A stretch of 64,000 nt of DNA, from NCBI GenBank assembly GCA_963720475.1, contig OY970394.1, forward strand, positions 2,418,001 through 2,482,000. Reading direction: 5' to 3'. The stretch is from G963720475 sp963720475. Its GTDB lineage: Bacteria; Actinomycetota; Thermoleophilia; Solirubrobacterales; Thermoleophilaceae. The notes below the pieces were generated by a model. It was not told the DNA's origin and made no database searches. It was given only the letters and a program-made list of their open reading frames with translations. Positions within the stretch are counted from its first letter, which is position 1; each line of letters starts with the position of its first letter. Shown piece by piece: positions 34,220 to 41,528 of the stretch. A program made the position numbers and the translations under genes.

Positions 34220-35179
34220 CTACTTGCCCGGCTCGGGCAGCGAGCTCGTGTTGACGACTTCCCAGTCCGAGCCCTTGAGCCCGCCGAGCGTCGAGAGATC
34301 GTCGTTGTTCCAGCCCTTGTTGGGAGCGCCAGAGATGAAGTAGTTCGAGCCGTTGTCGGCGACGAGCGCGCCGTAGCGCTTGAGCGCCTCGACGACGATC
34401 CGGGCCTGCGGGCCGAAGCGCGACGTGTCGACCCCCCGCTTCACCCTCATCCGCAGACCCATCGGCGGCAGGTTCGGGTCGGACTCGTCGGAGGCGAAGT
34501 GGCGCGCCGGGTAGACGTACTTGTTGCGCGTCTCGGAGAAGGTGACCCGCAGCGCGTGGTCGATCGAGCCGGCCTTGACCTCGTCGTAGCGGGCGAGGCC
34601 GGGGAGGATCGGCAGGCCGGCCGCGTCGGCGGAGGTGTAGCCCTTCTTGCGCAGCTTGTTCGACTTCAGGCTCCAGATCGCGCCGGAGTCGGCCTTCCAG
34701 CTCGTGCCGCCGTTCTGGGGATAGGCGGCGTAGAGCTCGTAGAGGCGGCACTTCGACTTGTCCACGATCAGCACGTGGCGGTCGCCGTCCGAAGATGACC
34801 CGCCCTCGATCGGCGCGTTCTTCGGCACCGGGTACTTGCCGCGGTCGGACTCGTCGGCGTAGTCGAAGCTGACCGGCACCTTCTTCTGGCCCTTCTTCAC
34901 CACCTTGTACGGGATGCCGATCGGCGCGCCCTCGTAGAGGCCCGAGCCGAAGTCGGCGTGCGCGGTCTCGTCGCCGCCGATGCGGTTGATGATCGCGTCG
35001 GAGTTCGAGGCGCGCGGGAGCCCGTCGACGCGCACGTTCCAGTGGTTGTCCGACGGGAAGATCTTGCAGGCCCCGGCGCCGGGGACCGGGCGGCCGTCGG
35101 CGGGCAGGGCGAGCGCGAGCAGCCCGACGCCGAGCAGCCCGGCCGCGGCCAGCATGAGAGCGACAACTCGTCCGCTCAC
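34220..35179 (-). CDS. Secreted protein of a widespread family without known function
   Basis: A 319-residue exported protein. After a signal peptide (MLAAAGLLGVGLLALALPA) comes ACKIFPSDNHWNVRVDGLP, then GIPYKVV, DYADESDRGKYPVP, GDRHVLIVDKSKCRLYELYAAYP, YTSADAAGLPILPGLARYDEV, PPMGLRMRVK and LVADNGSNYFISG. These blocks recur, in my memory, in many bacterial secreted proteins described only as hypothetical. His, Asp and Asn clusters could bind metal or form an active site. It overlaps the cupin gene by 4 bp. Confidence 0.75.
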   Translation of the reverse strand: MSGRVVALMLAAAGLLGVGLLALALPADGRPVPGAGACKIFPSDNHWNVRVDGLPRASNSDAIINRIGGDETAHADFGSGLYEGAPIGIPYKVVKKGQKKVPVSFDYADESDRGKYPVPKNAPIEGGSSSDGDRHVLIVDKSKCRLYELYAAYPQNGGTSWKADSGAIWSLKSNKLRKKGYTSADAAGLPILPGLARYDEVKAGSIDHALRVTFSETRNKYVYPARHFASDESDPNLPPMGLRMRVKRGVDTSRFGPQARIVVEALKRYGALVADNGSNYFISGAPNKGWNNDDLSTLGGLKGSDWEVVNTSSLPEPGK

Positions 35180-35592
35180 TCGCTCGGCCTCGACCGTTCG
35201 GTCTCGCCCTCCGGGAGCTTGCCGTCGCGACCGACGTAGCCGTCCTTGCCGCCGGCGACGACGTAGATGGCCGCCTCGTCACCGGTGTTGCGGACCATGC
35301 GCACGGTCGCGGCGTCCACACGCGCGACGCCACCCTCGGAGAGGACGTGCTTGTCGCCGTCGTTGAACTCCATCTCGATCGTGCCGCGGTGGACGAAGTA
35401 GACCTCCTCCTGCTCCTCGTGCTGGTGGCGGCCGGTCTCGTAGTTGGGCGGAAGGGCGATCGCGTTGATGCCGAAGGCGGTCACGCCGAGCTGCTTGCGG
35501 ATCTTGCGGAAGCCGTACTCGTCGCCGAGCGCGGAGATGTTGGCTACCGCGTAACCCTCCCCCTCGATCGGCTCGTTCACCGGATCGGACAT
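35176..35592 (-). CDS. Small cupin-domain protein
   Basis: A 138-residue single-domain cupin. Motif 1 is ETGRHQHEEQEEVYFVHRGTIEMEF (His, His, Glu metal ligands) and motif 2 lies around EGGVARVDAATVRMVRNTGDE; the usual motif 2 histidine appears replaced. The function is unknown (mannose-6-phosphate isomerase-like or regulatory). The ATG preceded by GAAGG is chosen. It is followed with a 4-bp overlap by the secreted protein gene and is divergent from a membrane protein gene. Confidence 0.85.
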   Translation of the reverse strand: MSDPVNEPIEGEGYAVANISALGDEYGFRKIRKQLGVTAFGINAIALPPNYETGRHQHEEQEEVYFVHRGTIEMEFNDGDKHVLSEGGVARVDAATVRMVRNTGDEAAIYVVAGGKDGYVGRDGKLPEGETERSRPSE

Positions 35593-35652
35593 TGCCTTCA
35601 GCGTAACCCACCACTGCGGGAATCGCGTCATCCCGCTATGTTCCGTTGGGCG

Positions 35653-36093
35653 ATGGAAGGGAGCGCCCCCCAGGCCCCGGTCACTGGCTCGACGCGTGCT
35701 GCGCAGGTGGCGCTGATCGCGCTGATGGCGGCTGGCAGCATCGCGCTCTGGATCGTGATTCCGGTCGGCTGGATCTGGGTCGCCTCGCAGATGCAGAAGG
35801 GCTCGCAGCCGTCGCTCGGGCCCTACCTGATGGTGCTGTTCGGCGTACCGATCTCGATGGTGATCATGGGGAAGATGCTTTCGAAGCTGAACCGCGTGTA
35901 CGCCAACGTGACGGGCAAGGACTACCACGTGAAGGTCCAGATGCCGTGGCACAAGTCGATGCGCGGCGAGCGCGACGCGGCCCGGCCGCGAACCGTGCTC
36001 GACGTCGTGATGGTGATCAGCGTGCTGGCCGCGGGCGCCGCGTTCGGGATCTGGTTCTTCGTCTTCGCCGGCTCGAGCCTGCCGGGCTCCTGA
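35653..36093 (+). CDS. Membrane protein with two helices, unknown function
   Basis: A 146-residue protein. Three hydrophobic stretches are visible: VALIALMAAGSIALWIVIPVGWIWVA, YLMVLFGVPISMVIMGKML and VLDVVMVISVLAAGAAFGIWFFVFAG, with a basic loop (KDYHVKVQMPWHKSMRGERD) between the last two. No known family. Another ATG five codons upstream is possible. It is followed by a crotonase gene 66 bp away. Confidence 0.65.
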   Translation: MEGSAPQAPVTGSTRAAQVALIALMAAGSIALWIVIPVGWIWVASQMQKGSQPSLGPYLMVLFGVPISMVIMGKMLSKLNRVYANVTGKDYHVKVQMPWHKSMRGERDAARPRTVLDVVMVISVLAAGAAFGIWFFVFAGSSLPGS

Positions 36094-36159
36094 GCGCATT
36101 CCGCGCCGGCTGCTCGGCGCGAGCGCATAGGGTCGGATGTCCCGACGCGAGGAGGCCCG

Positions 36160-36984
36160 ATGGACTACGAGTACCTGCGCTACGAGCAGGACGAGCACGT
36201 CGTCACGCTCACCTACGACCGGCCCGACCAGCACAACGCGCTCAGCCGCGAGATGGCGGGCGAGCTCCATCACGCGTGGGAGCGCTTCCGCGACGACGAC
36301 AGCGCGTTCGTGCTCATCATCACCGGCGCGGGCGACACGACCTTCTGCGCCGGTTGGGACCTCGAGCAGGCGGCCGAGATGGGCGAGGCGGGGCTCGAGT
36401 CGATCGGCGACTGGGACGAGTTCCGCAAGCACGTCCTGAACCATCCCGGGCCGTGCGGGTACACCCGCCGCACCGACGTCTACAAGCCGGTGATCGCCGC
36501 CGTCAACGGCTACGCCTTCGCCGCCGGGCTCGAGACGGCGATGCTCGCCGACATCCGGATCGCGGCCGAGAACGCCGAGTTCGGCGCGCTGGAGCGGCGC
36601 TGGAACATCGTCGCGGGCGACGGGCTGAGCGTGCGGCTGCCGCTGATCGTCGGCCACGCGAAGGCCTTGGAGCTGTTGATCACCGGCCGGCGGATCGACG
36701 CCGCCGAGGCTGAGCGGATCGGGCTCGTCAACGAGGTCGTCCCACGCGGCAAGTCGCTAGAGCGGGCGCAGGAGCTCGCGCACGAAATCGCTCAACTGCC
36801 CCAGGGGGCGATCCGCTCCGACAAGGAGTCAATCGTCCGCGGTGTGGGCCGGACCTACGAGGAGCGGCTGCGGATCGAGGCGGAGCTGACGCTTTCGATG
36901 TTCATGCGGCGCGACTCGCACGCGATCGGCGCGCGGGCGTTCAAGGAGCGCCGTGCGCCGGAGTGGCCGCACCACGGGCTGTGA
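36160..36984 (+). CDS. Enoyl-CoA hydratase/isomerase (crotonase) family protein
   Basis: A 274-residue crotonase. VVTLTYDRPDQHNALSREMAGEL, the oxyanion loop TTFCAGWDLEQAAEMG and AVNGYAFAAGLETAMLADIRIAAE are diagnostic. ERRWNIVAGDG replaces the classical E-x-x-L-G segment, so the reaction may differ from simple hydration. Length and C-terminus (EERLRIEAELTLSMF) fit. It is the second crotonase in the window; the two share only the family fold. Confidence 0.87.
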   Translation: MDYEYLRYEQDEHVVTLTYDRPDQHNALSREMAGELHHAWERFRDDDSAFVLIITGAGDTTFCAGWDLEQAAEMGEAGLESIGDWDEFRKHVLNHPGPCGYTRRTDVYKPVIAAVNGYAFAAGLETAMLADIRIAAENAEFGALERRWNIVAGDGLSVRLPLIVGHAKALELLITGRRIDAAEAERIGLVNEVVPRGKSLERAQELAHEIAQLPQGAIRSDKESIVRGVGRTYEERLRIEAELTLSMFMRRDSHAIGARAFKERRAPEWPHHGL

Positions 36985-37016
36985 GCCGTACTGGCGAGTA
37001 GCTCGCCCACCGGCGA

Positions 37017-37541
37017 TCAGGAACGGCGAAGGCGGGGGCGCTTCAAGCGAAGGCGGGGCGCAAGCCGCTTGCGCCGCCCCTCCTTGCGGCCCACCTGCCC
37101 GACCGCGCCCTTGAGCCCGACGCACCCCACACAGCCAACACACCCGACGCAGTCCACGCAGCCGACGCAGCCGATGCAACCAGCGCAGGCGAGGTTGCCG
37201 AACCCACCCGCGACCGCCGCGCTCAGGATCACGCCCGCGCTCATTGCGACTCCGGCGCTTCCGACGACGCCGGCGCTCGCGGCGGTGCCGGCGCTGCCGA
37301 CCACGCCTGCGCTGCCCGCGGTCCCGGCGCTGCCGATGACGCCAACACTGGTGACGGTTCCCGCCGAGCCCACGACTCCGGCGCTCGCCGCCGTGGCCGC
37401 CGAGCCGACGACGCCCGCGCTGCCCGCGGTCGCGGTGGCGCCGGTGATCCCGACGCTCGCGACGTTTTCATTCTCGGGCGGGCCGAAGCGGCGTCCTTCG
37501 GGATCCGGCACCGGCTCGACTCCACCTGGCACTGCGCGCAT
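37017..37541 (-). CDS. Hexapeptide-repeat protein with a ladder of eight cysteines, unknown function
   Basis: A 174-residue protein, not recognised. Residues 26-151 are 21 consecutive hexads in one register with Gly or Ala in position 6 and mostly Ser or Cys in position 4 (TAGSAG, VVGSAG, TAASAG, CVGCVG). Cysteines at 119, 122, 125, 128, 131, 134, 137 and 140 are exactly three apart. The tail is strongly basic (KEGRRKRLAPRLRLKRPRLR). No signal peptide is evident. The regular repeat suggests a solenoid or glycine-rich helix with stacked cysteines, able to bind metal or form disulfides; this is inference. It is divergent from the VOC gene across a long inverted repeat. Confidence 0.75.
   Translation of the reverse strand: MRAVPGGVEPVPDPEGRRFGPPENENVASVGITGATATAGSAGVVGSAATAASAGVVGSAGTVTSVGVIGSAGTAGSAGVVGSAGTAASAGVVGSAGVAMSAGVILSAAVAGGFGNLACAGCIGCVGCVDCVGCVGCVGCVGLKGAVGQVGRKEGRRKRLAPRLRLKRPRLRRS
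37089..37466 (-). repeat. Tandem 18/36-bp coding repeat within the cysteine-ladder gene
   Basis: The DNA encoding the hexads is a degenerate tandem array; pairs of hexads (such as TAGSAG+VVGSAG) give a 36-bp period repeated about six times before it changes into the GCV-type cysteine block at 37122-37187. The phase never breaks, so this is a coding repeat, not CRISPR. Confidence 0.8.
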
Positions 37542-37545
37542 GGAC

Positions 37546-37644
37546 CGACCCTACCGCGCCCCGGCTTCGCAACTCATGGTTCGTTGTATGCGGTATGCGC
37601 ATAAGACGAACCACGAGTGGGTGAGGTCGGCGCGGGTAGGGTCG
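37546..37644. promoter_or_regulatory. Nested inverted repeat between divergent genes
   Basis: The outer arms CGACCCTACCGCGCC (37546-37560) and GGCGCGGGTAGGGTCG (37629-37644) pair with one extra G. The inner arms CTCATGGTTCGT (37573-37584) and ACGAACCACGAG (37606-37617) pair with one mismatch. The centre contains the perfect palindrome TATGCGCATA (37594-37603). It fills the gap between the cysteine-ladder gene and the VOC gene, so it is likely a shared promoter/operator or a cruciform. Confidence 0.6.
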
Positions 37645-37651
37645 AGCGGAG

Positions 37652-38455
37652 ATGGCGCTGCCTGTAGACACGCGGATCGGAGCGGTGCGGTTGCGGGTCG
37701 CCGACCTCGACCGCGTGCGCAGCTTCTACGAGCGGACGATCGGGCTGAGCGAGGTCGAGGGCCGCAACGGCGACATCGTCGCCCTCGGCGCGGGCGGCAA
37801 ACCACTCATCGAGCTCGTCCACGATCCGGACGCTCCACCCCGCCCGCCGGGCACCACCGGCCTCTTCCACCTGGCCATCCTCGTTCCGGACCGCCACGAG
37901 CTCGCGCGGGCGCTGAAGCGGCTCGCCGACAACGAGACGCGCCTCACCGGCGCCGCCGATCACCTCGTCAGCGAGGCGCTCTACCTCGACGATCCCGAGG
38001 GCAACGGGATCGAGATCTACCGCGACCGTCCGCGCGAGGAGTGGAAGACGGAGGAGGGCGAGCTCGCGATGGCGACGCTGCCGCTCGACCTGCGCAGCGT
38101 CGTCGAAGAGCTCTCGGGCCCGGATGACGGCTCACCGCAGATGGCCGACGGCACGACGATCGGCCACGTACACCTCGAGGTCGCGCAGGTGGATGCCGCC
38201 GAGGAGTTCTGGGTGGGCGAGATCGGGCTCGACGTGACCGTGCGCGGCTATCCGGGTGCCCTCTTCGTCTCGGCCGGCGGCTACCACCACCACATCGGCC
38301 TCAATACCTGGGCGTCGGAGGGCGGCGCCCCTCCCCCGCCCGGCTCGCGCGGGCTCGTCCACTTCGAGCTCGAGGTCCCGGGGGCGGACGGCCAGGAGGA
38401 GAAGGCCGACCCCGACGAGAACCGCGTACTGGTCAGGCCACCTGCGGCGAGCTGA
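37652..38455 (+). CDS. VOC family protein (two-domain glyoxalase/extradiol dioxygenase-like)
   Basis: A 267-residue protein with two vicinal-oxygen-chelate domains. The first has IGAVRLRVADLDRVRSFYERTIGL, TGLFHLAILVPDR and YLDDPEGNGIEIYRDRPREEW; the second starts IGHVHLEVAQVDAAEEFWVGEIGL with GGYHHHIGLNTW. It resembles CatE/BphC-like catechol 2,3-dioxygenases, but the activity is not certain. The conserved His and Glu are in place for metal binding. Its last 175 bp overlap the convergent P450 frame on the other strand. Confidence 0.9.
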   Translation: MALPVDTRIGAVRLRVADLDRVRSFYERTIGLSEVEGRNGDIVALGAGGKPLIELVHDPDAPPRPPGTTGLFHLAILVPDRHELARALKRLADNETRLTGAADHLVSEALYLDDPEGNGIEIYRDRPREEWKTEEGELAMATLPLDLRSVVEELSGPDDGSPQMADGTTIGHVHLEVAQVDAAEEFWVGEIGLDVTVRGYPGALFVSAGGYHHHIGLNTWASEGGAPPPPGSRGLVHFELEVPGADGQEEKADPDENRVLVRPPAAS

Positions 38456-39792
38456 CCGGCTCGGCAGAGCGTATCCGCCGCCGGGCGAGGCGCCGAGCGC
38501 TGCAGCACGCGCGCACCGCGCTTCGGCACGTAGGTGACCCCTGTCCGGACGCCCTTCTCCGGCCGGCGGCCGACCGCCTCGAGGCTCGCCCGCTCGAGCA
38601 CGCGCCGGATCGCGATGCGCATCTCGAGCATCGCGAAGCTCGCCCCGATGCAGCGCCGCGTCCCGCCGCCGAAGGGGAGCCAGGTGTAGGTGTCGGGCGC
38701 GCCTTCGCCGAGGAAGCGCTCGGGGCGGAAGACGCGCGGATCCGGGTAGCGGTCGGCGCGGCGGTGGATCGCCGCGATCGAAGGGTTGATCTCGACCCCG
38801 GGCGGGATCGTGTGGCCGCCGAGCTCGACCGGCTCGCCGCGGACGACGCGCCCGACGCCGAGGATCACCGGGCGCACGCGCAGCGTCTCCTTGACGACCG
38901 CCTCGAGGTATGTCTCGTCGCCGGCCGCGAGCTCCGCTCGCAGGCGCGCGAGCTTGTCCGGGTTGCGCAGCAGCAGCTCGAACGCCCAGGCGAGCCCGGT
39001 CGCCGTCGTCTCGTGGCCCGCGGCGAGCAGCGTGACGAGCTCGTCGCGCAGCTCGGCATCCTTCATCGGCTCGCCGTCCTCGTCGCGCGCGAGCAGCAGC
39101 ATCGAGAGGACGTCCTCGCGCTCGGCGAGGTCCGGCTCCTCGCGGCGGCGCGCGATCTCGTCGTAGATCAGCTCGTCCACCGCGTCGCGCGAGGCCTCGA
39201 AGCGCTGCCCCGCGCCGGCGCCGAAGCGGCCGGCGGTGAGCGCCAGCGCGAGCACCTGGATGCGCTGCGAAACGGGAGCGATCATCGCCCGCAGGCGCCG
39301 CTTCAGCTCGGCTTGGCGCGCCCCCTCCTCGACGCCGAAGACGGCGCGGACGATCACGTCGAGCGTGAGCGACTGCATCCACGGCATCAGCGCGAACGGC
39401 TTGCCGACGGGCCACGCGTCGATCGCGGCGTCGGCCGCCTCGACCATGACCTCCTGGTAGGCGCGCATCCGCTCGCCGTGGAACGGGGGCAGCAGCAGGC
39501 GCCGCTCGCGCACGTGCTCGGCGCCGTCGAGCAGCAGCAGCGAGCGCGGGCCGACGACCGGGCCGAGCACGGCGTTCGCCTCGCCGGCGCGAAGCTGCTC
39601 CGGGTTGCCGCGGAACACCTCTTTCGTCAGCTCGGGCGAGAACACCATCACGAAGCGGTCGTCGAACAGCGTCGAGAAGCTGACGACGTCGCCGTAGCGG
39701 CGCCGGCAGGAATCGACGAAGCGGCCGGCGCCGAAGAGGAACCCCGCGGTCTGCACCCAGCGGGGCAGCGACGGTCCGGGCGGGAAGCTCAT
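38281..39792 (-). CDS. Cytochrome P450 (C-terminus runs into the VOC gene)
   Basis: A P450 of up to 503 residues. The N-terminus is PPGPSLPRWVQTAGFLF; the I-helix LLAAGHETTATGLAW, ExxR in AVVKETLRVRPV, and heme loop WLPFGGGTRRCIGASFAML with its Cys ligand are intact. It resembles bacterial relatives of class E long-chain P450s. Family homology ends near YVPKRGARVLQRS at about 38470. The remaining roughly 65 residues lie antisense to the VOC gene and look random, so the real stop was probably lost by a mutation or an indel. Its ATG overlaps the LLM gene stop by 4 bp. Confidence 0.88.
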   Translation of the reverse strand: MSFPPGPSLPRWVQTAGFLFGAGRFVDSCRRRYGDVVSFSTLFDDRFVMVFSPELTKEVFRGNPEQLRAGEANAVLGPVVGPRSLLLLDGAEHVRERRLLLPPFHGERMRAYQEVMVEAADAAIDAWPVGKPFALMPWMQSLTLDVIVRAVFGVEEGARQAELKRRLRAMIAPVSQRIQVLALALTAGRFGAGAGQRFEASRDAVDELIYDEIARRREEPDLAEREDVLSMLLLARDEDGEPMKDAELRDELVTLLAAGHETTATGLAWAFELLLRNPDKLARLRAELAAGDETYLEAVVKETLRVRPVILGVGRVVRGEPVELGGHTIPPGVEINPSIAAIHRRADRYPDPRVFRPERFLGEGAPDTYTWLPFGGGTRRCIGASFAMLEMRIAIRRVLERASLEAVGRRPEKGVRTGVTYVPKRGARVLQRSAPRPAADTLCRAGQLAAGGLTSTRFSSGSAFSSWPSAPGTSSSKWTSPREPGGGGAPPSDAQVLRPMWWW

Positions 39793-40832
39793 CCGAGCAC
39801 CAGGTCGGCGGCGGTGCGCAGGATCGAGACGTCGCCGGAGATCAGCAGCGTCGTGACGACCGACTCGCGCCAGCGGTCGAGGTCTTGGCGGATCTTGTCG
39901 GCCGGGCCGATCAGCGAGAGCTCCTCGATCAGCGCCATCGGGATCGCCGCGGCGGCCTCGTTCTTCTTGCCGGCGAGGTAGAGCTCCTGGATCTCGGTGA
40001 TCTCGGCCTCGTAGCCCATCCGGATCGGCACGTTCGCATGGAAGTTCTTGCCCTTCGCCCCCATGCCGCCGAAATAGAGCGCGTAGAACGGGCGGACGAA
40101 GTCGGCCGCCTGCTCGACGTCGTCGTGCACGAGCAGCGGCACGGTCGCCGCGACCTCGAAATCGTCGGGGCCGCGCCGGGCGCCGTCGCGACCCCACCCC
40201 TCCTCGAGGTTCGGGCGGTAGAGGTCGTCCTCCGCGTCGGGCGAGAACAGCATCGAAAGCCAGCCGTCGCACAGCTCGGCGCAGAGGGCGATGTTCTTCG
40301 GGCCCTCGGCTCCGAGGTAGATCGGGATGTCCTCGCGCAGCGGGTGGATAGAGGACTTGAGCGGCTTGCCGAGGCCGGTGCCTTCGGGCAGCGGCAGCGG
40401 ATAGTGCGGGCCGTCGTTGGTCACCGGCCCCTCGCGCTTCCAGATGTCGCGCAGGATCCCGATGTACTCGCGCGTACGCGCGAGCGGCTTCTCGAACGGC
40501 ATTCCGTACCAGCCCTCGACCACCTGCGGCCCCGAGACGCCGAGTCCGAGGATGAAGCGTCCGCCGGAGAGGTGGTCGAGCGTCATCGCGGCCATCGCGG
40601 TGGCCGCCGGCTGGCGCGCCGACATCTGTGTGATCGCCGTGCCGAGCTTGACCTTCTCGGTCGCCGAGCCCCACCAGGCAAGCGGGGTCAGCCCGTCGGA
40701 GCCGTACGCCTCCGCCGTCCAGATCGAGTCCACGCCGAGCTTCTCGGCCTCGGCGATCGCATCGGTGATCCCGGGCGGTGGGCCGCCGGTCCAGTAGCCG
40801 GTGTTGAAGCCGAGCTTCAGCTCGTTCGCCAC
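39789..40832 (-). CDS. LLM-class (F420-dependent) oxidoreductase
   Basis: A 347-residue luciferase-like TIM-barrel protein: LKLGFNTGYWTGGPPPGITDAIAEAEKLGVDSIWTAEAYGSDG, then LGTAITQMSARQPAATAMAA, LGLGVSGPQVVEGWYG and IYLGAEGPKNI. The pattern matches actinobacterial F420-dependent enzymes of the MSMEG_2256 or Fgd-like type; the cofactor is inferred. The GTG start VANELKLG is chosen because relatives begin there and it leaves 43 bp to the divergent TetR gene. It overlaps the P450 start by 4 bp, so they probably act in one pathway. Confidence 0.88.
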   Translation of the reverse strand: MANELKLGFNTGYWTGGPPPGITDAIAEAEKLGVDSIWTAEAYGSDGLTPLAWWGSATEKVKLGTAITQMSARQPAATAMAAMTLDHLSGGRFILGLGVSGPQVVEGWYGMPFEKPLARTREYIGILRDIWKREGPVTNDGPHYPLPLPEGTGLGKPLKSSIHPLREDIPIYLGAEGPKNIALCAELCDGWLSMLFSPDAEDDLYRPNLEEGWGRDGARRGPDDFEVAATVPLLVHDDVEQAADFVRPFYALYFGGMGAKGKNFHANVPIRMGYEAEITEIQELYLAGKKNEAAAAIPMALIEELSLIGPADKIRQDLDRWRESVVTTLLISGDVSILRTAADLVLG

Positions 40833-40875
40833 GATCCGGACGATACAGGCAACGTCCTTTGCCAGAATGGGCCCC

Positions 40876-41505
40876 ATGGCGGGCGCGAAGACCGGGCGCT
40901 ACGGCGGGATGGCCGCCGAGGAGCGGCGTGCGGAGCGCCGCGAGCGGCTGCTCGACGCCGGGCTCGAGTTGCTCGGGACTGAGGGCTTCGACGGCACCAC
41001 CGTGCGCGGGATCTGCGAGCAGGCCCAGCTCAACCCGCGCTACTTCTACGAGAGCTTCGACGACCTCGACGCGCTGCTGGTGGCCGTCTTCGACCGCATC
41101 GCCGCCGAGCTGGTCGAATGCATCGTCTCGGCGCTCGCGACCGCCCCCGATGACGCCCTCGGCCGCTCGCGTGCGGTGATCGCAGCGGCGGTCGCGCTGA
41201 TGACCGACGACCCGCGCAAGGGCCGCGTCGCGTTCATCGAGGCGATGGGCAGCGAGACGCTGATGCGCAAGCGCCTCGACACACTCCACGCGTTCGCCGG
41301 CCTGATGGCCGACGAAGCGCGCAACTTCTACGGCGCCGACGCGCTCGACCGGGACGCCGCCGCGCTGACGGCCCAGATGCTGGTCGGCGGGCTCGCGGAG
41401 ACGCTGATCGCGTGGCTCGGCGGCCGGCTCGACGTCACCCGCGAGCAGCTGGTTGACCACGCCGCGGCCCTGTTCGTCGCCGCCGCGGGCGCAACTGTCG
41501 AGTGA
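40876..41505 (+). CDS. TetR family transcriptional regulator
   Basis: A 209-residue regulator. The N-terminal HTH is RRERLLDAGLELLGTEGFDGTTVRGICEQAQLNPRYFYESFDDLDALLVAVF. The C-terminal part is helical with WLGGRLDVTREQLVDHAAALF. It is divergent from the LLM-P450 pair, 43 bp away, so it may repress them and itself. The palindromes near 42761-42810 are another candidate target. The ATG before AGAKTGRYGGMAAEER is chosen. Confidence 0.92.
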   Translation: MAGAKTGRYGGMAAEERRAERRERLLDAGLELLGTEGFDGTTVRGICEQAQLNPRYFYESFDDLDALLVAVFDRIAAELVECIVSALATAPDDALGRSRAVIAAAVALMTDDPRKGRVAFIEAMGSETLMRKRLDTLHAFAGLMADEARNFYGADALDRDAAALTAQMLVGGLAETLIAWLGGRLDVTREQLVDHAAALFVAAAGATVE

Positions 41506-41528
41506 GCGAGAGCGATAGAGTCGCGCCG

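Noticed and set aside
37089..37466. Possible CRISPR-like array from the 36-bp periodicity
   Set aside because: There are no unique spacers, repeats are degenerate at third positions and keep codon phase, so it is a coding tandem repeat; no cas genes are present.
39793..41460. Upstream extension of the P450 frame to over 1000 codons
   Set aside because: It runs through the LLM gene in another frame and the TetR gene antisense; the P450 N-terminus PPGPSLPRW fits the ATG at 39792.
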